DNA of 64,000 bases from Sphingosinithalassobacter sp. CS137. Its GTDB lineage: Bacteria > Pseudomonadota > Alphaproteobacteria > Sphingomonadales > Sphingomonadaceae. A program made the position numbers and the translations under genes. Positions 1 to 7,439 of this stretch are shown piece by piece. The notes under the pieces were generated by a model that worked only from the letters and a program-made list of their open reading frames with translations, had not been told where the DNA came from and ran no database searches. The stretch is taken from assembly GCF_014334115.1 (NCBI RefSeq), contig NZ_CP060494.1, positions 806,001-870,000 of the forward strand. Direction: 5' to 3'. Each line of letters opens with the position of its first letter. Position 1 is the stretch's first letter.

Positions 1-708
1 TCCGCACAGCATCACTCGGTCGATTTCCGGGTCGAAGTGCCGCGGCCCCAGCACCGGCGGCGCGAACAGCCGCTCATCGGCGATCAGCTCGGGAATCCGG
101 CCGCTGGTCATGAACGGCTCCCGCGTCACCGTCGGGATGTAATGGAACTGCAGCAGCGCCTGATCGCCCACCAGCGGGTCGCCCGCCAGCTGCGCGGTCA
201 GCTCCTCGCGCCAGGCAAGATCGCTCACGCGTCGCACGCCGTGCACCACGATCACTTGCCCGAACCGCTCATAGACTTCGGGATCGCGCGCCAGGCTGAG
301 GAACGGGGCAAGGCCGGTGCCGGTGGAGAGCATCCAAAGCCGCTGGCCGCCCAGCAGCGCATCGCACACCAGCGTGCCGGTGGGTTTGCGCGCCAGATAC
401 ATCTGATCGCCGGGACGAATCCGCTGCAGCTTCGACGTCAGCGGCCCGTCGGGCACCTTGATCGACAGGAACTCCAGCTCCTCGGCATAATTCGGGCTGG
501 CGATCGAATAGGCGCGCATGATCGGCTTGCCCTCGTCGCCGGGCAGGCCGATCATCACGAACTCGCCCGACCGAAACCGGAACGAGGCCGGCCGCTCGAT
601 TGCGAAGCTGAACAGATGCTCGTTCCAGTGGCGCACCCATTTGACGGCGACGGTCTGAAAACTGCTGTGCTCGGGGATCAGCGCGGGCGCGCTGGCATGA
701 AAATTCAA
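1..708 (-). CDS. fpr: Ferredoxin--NADP(+) reductase, 3' end cut by window edge
   Basis: FAD enzyme that moves electrons between NADPH and ferredoxin or flavodoxin in the cytoplasm. The 236 visible residues show the FAD-binding RAYSIASP motif, the nucleotide-binding GTGLAPF motif and a later VMLCG, which is the NADP-binding side of the fold. The C-terminal part lies off the left edge. I start it at TTG (708), preceded by GGAG with 8 bases of spacing; no ATG lies in frame before the homologous region. The TTG overlaps the TGA of the upstream gene (TTGA), so translation is probably coupled. Identification is from motifs and family recall. Confidence 0.88.
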   Translation of the reverse strand, partial: MNFHASAPALIPEHSSFQTVAVKWVRHWNEHLFSFAIERPASFRFRSGEFVMIGLPGDEGKPIMRAYSIASPNYAEELEFLSIKVPDGPLTSKLQRIRPGDQMYLARKPTGTLVCDALLGGQRLWMLSTGTGLAPFLSLARDPEVYERFGQVIVVHGVRRVSDLAWREELTAQLAGDPLVGDQALLQFHYIPTVTREPFMTSGRIPELIADERLFAPPVLGPRHFDPEIDRVMLCG

Positions 709-1127
709 CGATCACGCTCCAGGAAAATGCCATTTGAAAGACGCAGCGCGACTTGCTCGACGGCGATCGCCAGCGTCCGCACCGCGTCTTCGCGTACCAA
801 TGTCGCTGCAAGCCGGTGCACGCGCGCGGGCGTACCTGCAAGTCCCGCCGCAAACAATACGAGCAACCGTGCTTCGTCGTCGCGCACGGAGCCGAACCCC
901 GGAGGGCCGAAGTGCAGCTTCGCCAGCCCTTCGCGATTGAGCAGCTGCATCGCCATCACGAAATCGCGTGCCGCCTCCGGCGCGCCCGCTTGCTCGAAGC
1001 GCCACGCGAGGGCCGCACAGGCGCAGCGGCCGGTGCTGGCATGATGCACCCAGGTCCGGCTCGCTTCGAGAAGAGCCCCATAGGGCGATTCGAGCTCCTG
1101 TACGGGTTGGTCGAGAAATGCGTACAT
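705..1127 (-). CDS. Conserved hypothetical protein, coupled to fpr
   Basis: A 140-residue soluble protein of unknown function, rich in Ala, Arg and Leu and probably all-helical, with no signal peptide, membrane segment or recognisable catalytic motif. Its TGA stop shares bases with the TTG start of the ferredoxin reductase gene, so both are probably made from one transcript and translated together. That arrangement suggests a role linked to the reductase, but nothing in the sequence proves it. ATG at 1127 is taken as start because the upstream sequence is a divergent intergenic gap facing the gene at 1282. Confidence 0.6.
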   Translation of the reverse strand: MYAFLDQPVQELESPYGALLEASRTWVHHASTGRCACAALAWRFEQAGAPEAARDFVMAMQLLNREGLAKLHFGPPGFGSVRDDEARLLVLFAAGLAGTPARVHRLAATLVREDAVRTLAIAVEQVALRLSNGIFLERDR

Positions 1128-1281
1128 CGGCCCCTCTATTGCGATCGCCTCGCATTAGCGAATTGCCGATGACGGGTCAATCGGGAGTGCGGACGGTGGC
1201 CGCAGTAGCCCGCGACGTCGGACCGGCTTGAACTGCGCCGCCAACGGAGGTCTAACCGCAGCCAGGCATCGGAGTTCCCCT

Positions 1282-1533
1282 ATGCGCCAGAATATCCTGA
1301 TCTTCGCCGGCATACTCGGCTTCCTCGCCGGGGTGGCATTCCTTCTCCAGGGCGCGGGCATCCTCCGCGTGCCCACTGACAGCGTGATGATCGGCGACTC
1401 CGACTGGGTCGCGCGCGGCGCGATTCTGGCGGTGGTCAGCGCGATCGTCGTGGCGGGCGCACGCCTCGCGCCGACGAAGCAGGATCGGAGGGCGTCGCGC
1501 CGGAAAGACAAAGCAAGCGGCGAAGCCGAATAA
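1282..1533 (+). CDS. Small two-helix membrane protein
   Basis: An 83-residue protein with two hydrophobic segments (about residues 5-24 and 35-57) joined by a short loop, followed by a basic, charged C-terminal tail that probably stays in the cytoplasm by the positive-inside rule. Function unknown. The ATG at 1282 is chosen over an upstream in-frame ATG (1228) because GGAG sits 7 bases before it and the hydrophobic segment begins straight after. It is transcribed away from the fpr pair and converges on the kinase-like gene that ends at 1584. Confidence 0.65.
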   Translation: MRQNILIFAGILGFLAGVAFLLQGAGILRVPTDSVMIGDSDWVARGAILAVVSAIVVAGARLAPTKQDRRASRRKDKASGEAE

Positions 1534-1583
1534 CGCCCGTAATCGGCGGGCAGAGGATGGCCGCTCCCGCCGCCGCTCCCGGG

Positions 1584-2975
1584 CTACTCCTCCCGGTAAG
1601 GAAGCGTGAAGACGAACCGTGCGCCCTGCCCCGGAGCACTGTCTACGGTGATGTCGCCGCCCATCGCGCGCGCCAGCCGCCGGGCGATGTAGAGCCCCAG
1701 GCCGCTGCCGCCGGGCTCGCTCGGGTCCACTCGGCCGAACTTCTCGAAGATGCGCGCCTGATCCTCGGCGGCGATGCCCTTGCCCTGATCGGCCACGATC
1801 ACGCAGCCCATGTCGCCCTCGCGCTCCAGCCGGATCCACACCATCCCGCCCTGCGGCGAATAGCGCACCGCATTGCCGATCAGGTTCACCAGCACCTGCA
1901 GCGCACGGCGGAATTCGCCCGTCACCGGCAGGGTTTCGTTGGCATAGGGCTTGTCGATCCGCACATCGGCCTGCGCCGCGCGCACCGCGAGCAGCCCGCC
2001 CGCCCGCCGCGCGACATCGGCAAGGTCGAGCGGCTCGGCCGCGGTCTCGAATTCGGGGCGCTCGATCGCCTGCAGGTCGACCAGATCGTCGACGAGCCCC
2101 AGCAGATGCCGGCCCGCACTGGCGATATCGCCTGCATATTCCGCGTAATCGGCGCGCAGCGGTCCCTCGGTCTGGGCGCTGATCGAATCGGCGTTGGCGA
2201 TGATCCGCCCCAGCGGTCCGCGCAGCGCGCGGTCGAGCCGCTGGCTGAACGAATCGGGGAAGCCGCCGAACGGCGCAGCCGGAACCGGCGCATCTACTTT
2301 CGGCCGCTCCGGCGCCGTCTCCAGCAGGTGCGCCGCGCCGACGAAGCCGGCAAAGCGCCCGCCCGGATCGGTGCGCGGCGTCGCATCGAGCCGCACCATC
2401 CGCCCGGTGCCGCGAATCTCCGCCTTCTGCCCGTCGAACCGCGCCTGCGCCGCCACCGCGCCGAGAATCGGCAGTTCGCCGCTCTCGTCCTCGGCCAGCG
2501 CGAACAACCGGGTCAGCGGCTGGCCCAGCATTCCGCTCGAATCGAAGCCATAGCGCGCACCTGCCTCGATCGAGAGATAGGTGATCCGCAGCGACGCATC
2601 GGTCTCCCACAGAAAATCGGCAGCCGAACGGAAGAAATCGCTGTCGCGCTCGGGCTCGGAGGCCGGGGCGCGCCACGCCGCCCGCGGGCGCCATCCGCTC
2701 ACTTCCAGCCGCACGCCGCCCTCCTCGGGCTCCGCGCGGACCCATAGCTCGAGATCGTCCTCGCCGTCGGCGGCGATCACATGGCGCGAAATGGCGATGC
2801 CCAGCCGCTGCGCGAGCCGGGCGAGCGTCGCGATCTGCGGCACCGCGAGCGGTTTGCCCGGCGCGCCGCCGGCACGCGCGTTGAGTTCGGCCAGGCGCGA
2901 TTCGGCATCGAGCAGCCGCCCCTTGGCATCGACTCGCCCGATTGCGATGGGAGGCGCAGGATCGATCGCGTTCAC
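1584..2975 (-). CDS. PAS-domain histidine-kinase-like protein with Arg replacing the H-box His
   Basis: A 463-residue soluble protein. An N-terminal region is followed by a PAS-like domain (about 105-215), a dimerisation/phospho-transfer helix pair (about 242-305) and a C-terminal GHKL ATPase domain (about 340-460). The ATP site looks intact: N-box NLIGNAVRYSP (364-374), G1 DQGKG (396-400) and G2 GGSGLGL (422-428). The H-box reads DRALRGPL, so the position of the normal phospho-acceptor His is Arg249. It therefore cannot autophosphorylate at the usual site and may work as an allosteric or scaffold protein, as known for DivL-like kinases. GTG start at 2975 overlaps the TGA of the DUF2336 gene by 4 bases, implying coupled translation. 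Confidence 0.8.
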   Translation of the reverse strand: MNAIDPAPPIAIGRVDAKGRLLDAESRLAELNARAGGAPGKPLAVPQIATLARLAQRLGIAISRHVIAADGEDDLELWVRAEPEEGGVRLEVSGWRPRAAWRAPASEPERDSDFFRSAADFLWETDASLRITYLSIEAGARYGFDSSGMLGQPLTRLFALAEDESGELPILGAVAAQARFDGQKAEIRGTGRMVRLDATPRTDPGGRFAGFVGAAHLLETAPERPKVDAPVPAAPFGGFPDSFSQRLDRALRGPLGRIIANADSISAQTEGPLRADYAEYAGDIASAGRHLLGLVDDLVDLQAIERPEFETAAEPLDLADVARRAGGLLAVRAAQADVRIDKPYANETLPVTGEFRRALQVLVNLIGNAVRYSPQGGMVWIRLEREGDMGCVIVADQGKGIAAEDQARIFEKFGRVDPSEPGGSGLGLYIARRLARAMGGDITVDSAPGQGARFVFTLPYREE

Positions 2976-4090
2976 GGCGCCTTCTCCGTTCGCTCCAGCG
3001 CCTGCAGCGCGGCGCGATAGTCGGGATGCAGCTTCAGCGGAGCCAGTGCCTCGCGCGCCGCGTCGGCCGAGATCGAAGCGATCGTATCCAGCGTGTCGGC
3101 AAACGCCTCGAGGTCGCGGCGCGGATCGCCTTCGCAAAGCGCATAGCCGATCTGGGCGATCGGATCGCGGCCGAGATCAAGCGCGCGCAGCGCCAGCCAC
3201 AGCCGGTCGGCGGCGGGATCGAGCACCATTTCGCGCGCCAGCTCGTATCCGATGCCCAGCGCATCGGCGAGCAGCGCGGTGAACAGCACGATCCGGCGGT
3301 CATTCAGCGATTCGACCAGCAGCTGCGGCAGCTCCTGCGGCTGGGCTTCGATCGCGCCGGCAAAGCGCATCGCCGCCGCCTCCAGCCGATCGCCTTCGTC
3401 ATAGGCGGAAAGGCTGCGTTGCGCCGCGTCGATCAGCGCGCGGTCGAGGTCGATCGTGGCCTCGCCGGCTTGGCCGGCGACCCGCTCGCGCAGTGCCGCC
3501 GCGATCCACCAGACGAGCCGGTGGTGCAGCTCGGCGGGCAGGTCGCTCTGCGCCAGCTGTCCCGATTCGGGACTCCCGCGCCGCCGACTTTCTGCGATCA
3601 TCACTGCCATCGCCCCGGTCGCCAGCACCCGATCGGGATGCTGGATATAGCGGTTGATCAGGCTCGGCCGCTCGGGATCGTCGGGCGCATGCATCGGCAG
3701 CGCAGATCCGATCAGCTCCTGGCGGACGCGGGCCATCAGCTCGGCCATCAGCTCCGAATCGCGCAGCAGCCCGGATCGCATCAGCCGGGCGAGCACCTGC
3801 GATTCCTCGCCTGCGAGCCCCTCCGCCTGATCGGCCGCATTCCGCGCGGAAAGCAGCCGAACCGCGTGCTCGCGCACTTCGCTTTCCACCGTCTCGACCA
3901 GATTGCGCAGCAATCCGCCGAGCGCCGATCGCGTCCGCTCGTCCAGCCGTGATTCTTCAGGAAGAAAGAAATCGTCCACAGCCACCGTCAACGCGCGAAA
4001 GGCGCGCAAATCCTCAGCCGCCGCGCGCGCGAGCAGCTCGTTGGCGCCGATGGTGGCGCCATCGCGCATGTCGACGGGATTGTCCGACAT
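2972..4090 (-). CDS. DUF2336 family protein
   Basis: A 372-residue acidic, helical protein with no signal peptide or membrane segment. The repeated helix-pair pattern with many Ala, Leu, Asp and Glu residues fits DUF2336, an alphaproteobacterial family with HEAT-like repeats and no fully established function. It sits between a nucleotidyltransferase/membrane fusion (35 bases upstream) and a His-less kinase-like protein (4-base overlap downstream), so the three genes form a probable operon. I infer a regulatory or binding role beside the kinase-like protein. The family call is from memory of the fold pattern and genomic habit. Confidence 0.72.
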   Translation of the reverse strand: MSDNPVDMRDGATIGANELLARAAAEDLRAFRALTVAVDDFFLPEESRLDERTRSALGGLLRNLVETVESEVREHAVRLLSARNAADQAEGLAGEESQVLARLMRSGLLRDSELMAELMARVRQELIGSALPMHAPDDPERPSLINRYIQHPDRVLATGAMAVMIAESRRRGSPESGQLAQSDLPAELHHRLVWWIAAALRERVAGQAGEATIDLDRALIDAAQRSLSAYDEGDRLEAAAMRFAGAIEAQPQELPQLLVESLNDRRIVLFTALLADALGIGYELAREMVLDPAADRLWLALRALDLGRDPIAQIGYALCEGDPRRDLEAFADTLDTIASISADAAREALAPLKLHPDYRAALQALERTEKAP

Positions 4091-4125
4091 GACCCTCGAA
4101 TAGCGGAAGTGTCCTTAAAAGGAGA

Positions 4126-5301
4126 CTAAGCCTTTTCGCGAATTGCCTCAACCGCCGCGGCGAGCGTGGCGAAGGCATAGGCGGCGAGCAGCCCCAGCCC
4201 GGCGACCGGCAGATCGGCGAAGCCGAAGGGCGTCAACAACAGCAGATAGGCCGTCGGGCTTCCCCACCAGCGGCGGTGTCGCGCGCCGCTGCGCTCGGCC
4301 AGCAAATGGGCCGCCACGGCGAACAGCGCGAGCAGCATCGGCGTCGCCGCAGCCGTGGCGGACGTCGCCGTCCATCCGGTCAACAGCATCGCCGCTCCCG
4401 CCAACAATCCGATCAGCCCTTCGAACAGGCGCGCCCGCCGCTCCTCGCCGCGCAGCGCCGCCATCGCAGATCCGGTCGCCAGCACTGCCGCCGCGATCAG
4501 CGCCACGACCAGCCCCGCCCCGTCGAACCCGAACAGGATCGTGCCGAGCGCCCCCAGCCCCACCAGACTTCCCCCGCCCAGCAGCGCCAGCCCGGGCACG
4601 CCGCGCGCGACCAGCGCCGGCAGGGCGAGCCGCGCCATTCGCGTGAAGATCCAGCGGTCCGCCCAGGTCGGCCGCCGTTCGGTCAGCGCCGCGAGCACTG
4701 CATTGCTGCGGGATGCGAGCACTTCGGCATTGCGCACCACCGCGTGGCCGCCGCGAATCCATCCGGGCGTCAGCGGCACATGCTCGGCGCGTGCCTGCAC
4801 CGCCGCGCGTAACAGCGCCGATTGGAAGTCCCAATCGTCGGGCATGCGTGCGATCGCGCCCAGATGATGCGCCGGAACGCGGGCGACACCGGCCCAGCAA
4901 TCCTTCATGTCGAGCCGCTCGACCGCAGCGGGCGAATTGAAATCGTCGGTCACCAGCAGCGCCTCGGCGCCGTCGCCCGCCATGCGATCGATCACCGGAT
5001 CGCTCGTCACCAGGCTATCGGCGAGCACGAGCACCCGTGCCAGCGGATGCACCTTCCCCGCCGCTTCCTCGGCCGAGCGGACGATCTCGACGCTCGCGCC
5101 GCGCTTCCCCGCACGCGATACCGCCGCCAGCAGCGCGGGAGTCACCCGCGCCACCGCCACCAGTATCTGCTCGGCGCCCGCACCGATCAGCAGCCGCACC
5201 TGATATTCGAGCAGGGTCATGCCGCCGAACGGCAGCGTCGCCGCGAGCACCCCCGGGCGATCGGAGGCGTCGTCGGTCGCGAAGATCAGGCCAACCAGCA
5301 T
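4126..5301 (-). CDS. Nucleotidyltransferase-like domain fused to a polytopic membrane domain
   Basis: A 391-residue fusion. Residues 1 to about 200 look like a GT-A nucleotidyltransferase: an opening beta strand, then PFGGMTLLEYQVRLL and a GAGAEQILV segment, as in sugar-phosphate or inositol-phosphate cytidylyltransferases. Residues about 215-391 hold some 6-8 hydrophobic helices. The order recalls the bifunctional inositol-phosphate cytidylyltransferase/phosphatidyltransferase enzymes, but I cannot find the DG-AR-G-D-D signature of CDP-alcohol phosphotransferases in the membrane half, and the signature loop of the N-terminal half is weak. The substrate is unknown and both halves may be degenerate. 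It heads the operon with the DUF2336 and kinase-like genes. Confidence 0.6.
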   Translation of the reverse strand: MLVGLIFATDDASDRPGVLAATLPFGGMTLLEYQVRLLIGAGAEQILVAVARVTPALLAAVSRAGKRGASVEIVRSAEEAAGKVHPLARVLVLADSLVTSDPVIDRMAGDGAEALLVTDDFNSPAAVERLDMKDCWAGVARVPAHHLGAIARMPDDWDFQSALLRAAVQARAEHVPLTPGWIRGGHAVVRNAEVLASRSNAVLAALTERRPTWADRWIFTRMARLALPALVARGVPGLALLGGGSLVGLGALGTILFGFDGAGLVVALIAAAVLATGSAMAALRGEERRARLFEGLIGLLAGAAMLLTGWTATSATAAATPMLLALFAVAAHLLAERSGARHRRWWGSPTAYLLLLTPFGFADLPVAGLGLLAAYAFATLAAAVEAIREKA

Positions 5302-5350
5302 GGAACGCCCCTAAATCCTTCGCGCGCCGATGCAAAGCCGGCCGGAGGGA

Positions 5351-6550
5351 TCAGTAGCGCAGATACGGCAGCCGCTCCTCTTCCCACGCCTCTTCGTCGG
5401 GCGCCGTCAGCGCATCGAGATCGCCCGGAGCCGCGGCGGGATCGTCCACCCATTCGCGCAGCGCGGGCCCGCCGTTGATCACGTCGATCGCCAGCTTGTC
5501 GAATTCATATTCATACGGAAAATCGCGCCACAGCGCGTAATCGGGCCACAGCCGCCGGATCGCCTTGAACGCCAGCGCCTGCAACCGCCAGGGCCGGAAC
5601 GCCTCATGGTCGTAGCCCGGCCCTTCGGCATGGATGTGGACGCCGTGGCACAGCGTCCCCGCATGCTTGTGGAAGGTCGGCTCGAAGCTCACGTCGCGCA
5701 GCGTGCAGCCTTCCAGCCATTCGGGCGCCAGCGCGCGCATCTGCGCGATCAGCGCCCGCGCGTCGAGATCGGGGGCGCCGAACAGCTCTAGCGGCCGGGT
5801 CGTGCCCCGCCCCTCGCTCAGCGTCGTACCCTCCAGCATCACCGTCCCGGCATAAGCCCGCGCCATGTTGAGATTGGGCGCGTTGGGACTGGGATTGATC
5901 CACACCCGCTCGTCGAGCGGCCAACCGTGCCCCGGCCCGGCGGCGGGCGCATAGCCTTCCATGTCGATCACGCGATAGTCGAGGTCGAGCTTGAACCGGT
6001 CGACGAACCACGCCCCCATCTCGCCCAGCGTCATCCCGTGCCGCATCGGCATCGGCCCGGCGCCGACGAAGCTCTCCCAGCCGGGGCGCAGCGTCAGCCC
6101 CTCCACCGGCCGGCCCGCCGGGTTCGGCCGGTCGAGCACCCACACCGGCTTGCCGTGTTCCGCCGCCGCTTCCAGCGCGTAGAGCAGTGTCGTGATGAAG
6201 GTGTAGATGCGGCAGCCCAGATCCTGCAGGTCGACCAGCAGCACGTCGAAGCGCGCCATCGAGCCTGCGGTCGGCCGCCGCACTTCGCCATACAGGCTGA
6301 ACACCGGAATGCCGTGAACCGGATCGTCGAAATCCGGCGATTCCATCATATTGTCCTGCTTGTCGCCGCGCAGTCCGTGCTGCGGTCCGAAAGCGGCGGT
6401 CACGTTCACGCCCGCCGTCCTCAGCGCGTCGAGCGAATGCGTGAGGTTCGCCGTCACCGATGCGGGGTGCGCCAGCAGCGCGACGCGCTTGCCCTCAAGG
6501 GGCTTGCGAAGCTCGGGGTCGGCGAGCAGCCGGTCGATACCGAAGTTCAT
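5351..6550 (-). CDS. DUF1343 (NamZ-type exo-N-acetylmuramidase-like) protein
   Basis: A 399-residue DUF1343 protein. The family includes NamZ, which removes MurNAc from the non-reducing end of peptidoglycan fragments. Diagnostic stretches are FGPQHGLRGDKQDNM, VFSLYGEVRRPT, DLQDLGCRIYTFI, LDRPNPAGR, and EGTTLSEGRGTTRPLELFG. No signal peptide is visible at the chosen ATG (6550), so the protein may act in the cytoplasm, unlike secreted NamZ enzymes. An open frame runs far upstream but overlaps the preceding gene and is not part of the protein. The ATG overlaps the TGA of the DOMON-like gene (ATGA). Possible MurNAc source for AmgK/MurU encoded at 40-42 kb. Confidence 0.85.
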   Translation of the reverse strand: MNFGIDRLLADPELRKPLEGKRVALLAHPASVTANLTHSLDALRTAGVNVTAAFGPQHGLRGDKQDNMMESPDFDDPVHGIPVFSLYGEVRRPTAGSMARFDVLLVDLQDLGCRIYTFITTLLYALEAAAEHGKPVWVLDRPNPAGRPVEGLTLRPGWESFVGAGPMPMRHGMTLGEMGAWFVDRFKLDLDYRVIDMEGYAPAAGPGHGWPLDERVWINPSPNAPNLNMARAYAGTVMLEGTTLSEGRGTTRPLELFGAPDLDARALIAQMRALAPEWLEGCTLRDVSFEPTFHKHAGTLCHGVHIHAEGPGYDHEAFRPWRLQALAFKAIRRLWPDYALWRDFPYEYEFDKLAIDVINGGPALREWVDDPAAAPGDLDALTAPDEEAWEEERLPYLRY

Positions 6551-7173
6551 GCCGGCCGTGCTGCCGGGAGTTGGAGCGCGAAGCAAGCCGGATCGTGGAA
6601 ATCGGGAGCGCCTTCGGGATGCGCCAGCGCCCAATGGGATTTCGCTCCTGATTTCTCCTCGATCACGGCGGAAAGCCCGACATGCCACGGCACGTCGACC
6701 GGCAGCGCGTGCAGCCGCTCCAGATCGAGCGTCACCTGCACCCACAGATGCTCCCTCGCGTCCCGCTTCGCTTCCGCCCGGCTGCGGATCGGCTGCGGCT
6801 TGGTCGAATCGAACGGCGGGCGAAGCATCAGGTCGATCTGCGGCGCGGCGAGCGGCTCCAGCGCCGCCATCCCCGCGCGATACCCGTCGAACCGATAGGC
6901 CGCCCATGCCGCCGAAGGCGAGAAGTTGAACTCGTAATAGCCAGGGCCGTCGCCCGGCCGCACGAACAGCTCGAAGCAGGTCCGCTGCCACAATCCGTCG
7001 GTGCGCGCTCCGGCCTCCTGCTCGCGCAAAGGCAGCGCGATGTGCCCCGCGCCGCCCGACGCATGATAGTCGATCCGCAGCATGCGCGGCCGCATCCGCG
7101 ACAGGCTGGCCGTAATGGCGGCGGGTGCGCCGTCGGCACCGGCATCGTTGCGGCGGAGGGTCTGGCGAAGCAT
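6547..7173 (-). CDS. DOMON-like domain protein
   Basis: A 208-residue protein matching the DOMON-like family found beside DUF1343 genes in sphingomonads. Seen features are [28 protein letters not shown], and a late [15 protein letters not shown] segment, a pattern also found in carbohydrate- or heme-binding beta-sandwich domains. No signal peptide is evident, so the binding role is uncertain. I use the ATG at 7173 rather than a TTG 15 bases upstream because the protein then begins MLRQTL, as I recall for relatives. The gene is translationally coupled to the muramidase-like gene. Confidence 0.72.
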   Translation of the reverse strand: MLRQTLRRNDAGADGAPAAITASLSRMRPRMLRIDYHASGGAGHIALPLREQEAGARTDGLWQRTCFELFVRPGDGPGYYEFNFSPSAAWAAYRFDGYRAGMAALEPLAAPQIDLMLRPPFDSTKPQPIRSRAEAKRDAREHLWVQVTLDLERLHALPVDVPWHVGLSAVIEEKSGAKSHWALAHPEGAPDFHDPACFALQLPAARPA

Positions 7174-7328
7174 GGCGCGTCGTAGCAAGCGCCGCTGCGG
7201 GCGTCACGCCGCCGCGCGCTTCGCCCTCTCCTCTCTTGCAAAGTAGGATTTCGACTGCTTGGCTCGTGGGATGGCGCATCGCTCGCGTTCCCGTTCCGGG
7301 CCGGCCGAACCTTCACCCGCAGTTCGCT

Positions 7329-7358
7329 GCGCCCCCGCGTACGCGTGCGCGGGGGCGC
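7329..7358. repeat. GC-rich perfect hairpin beside repeat copy A
   Basis: An 11-bp perfect inverted repeat (7329-7339 and 7348-7358) with an 8-base loop, lying in the 266-base gap between the 3' end of mprF and the start of the DOMON-like gene. Copies B and C of the neighbouring repeat are also followed by a GC-rich imperfect palindrome at the same place, so this hairpin is probably part of the repeat. It could also end mprF transcription, but there is no clear T-run. Confidence 0.6.
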
Positions 7359-7369
7359 GCCCGCGCGTT

Positions 7370-7405
7370 GAGGTGCGACTTTTGTGCGACCTTCGGCGGA
7401 AAAGC
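7370..7405 (-). repeat. Intergenic repeat family, copy A (core only)
   Basis: Read on the minus strand, this 36-base block contains TTTTCCGCCGAAGGTCGCAC followed by a second GTCGCACCTC; it matches copies B (20660) and C (58159) at nearly every position. Two GTCGCAC heptamers lie in tandem, separated by a short A-rich spacer. Copy A lacks the second conserved block (GATATGCC and GTAGGACAGCG) seen beside copies B and C. It lies downstream of mprF and upstream of the DOMON-like gene. Confidence 0.85.
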
Positions 7406-7439
7406 GCGGGTTTCGGTAAAGCACCCCCGCGGCTGCGGG

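Noticed and set aside
705..1172. Several overlapping open frames on both strands around 700-1170
   Set aside because: Only the frame coupled to fpr has a sensible start, stop overlap and composition; the others are shadows.
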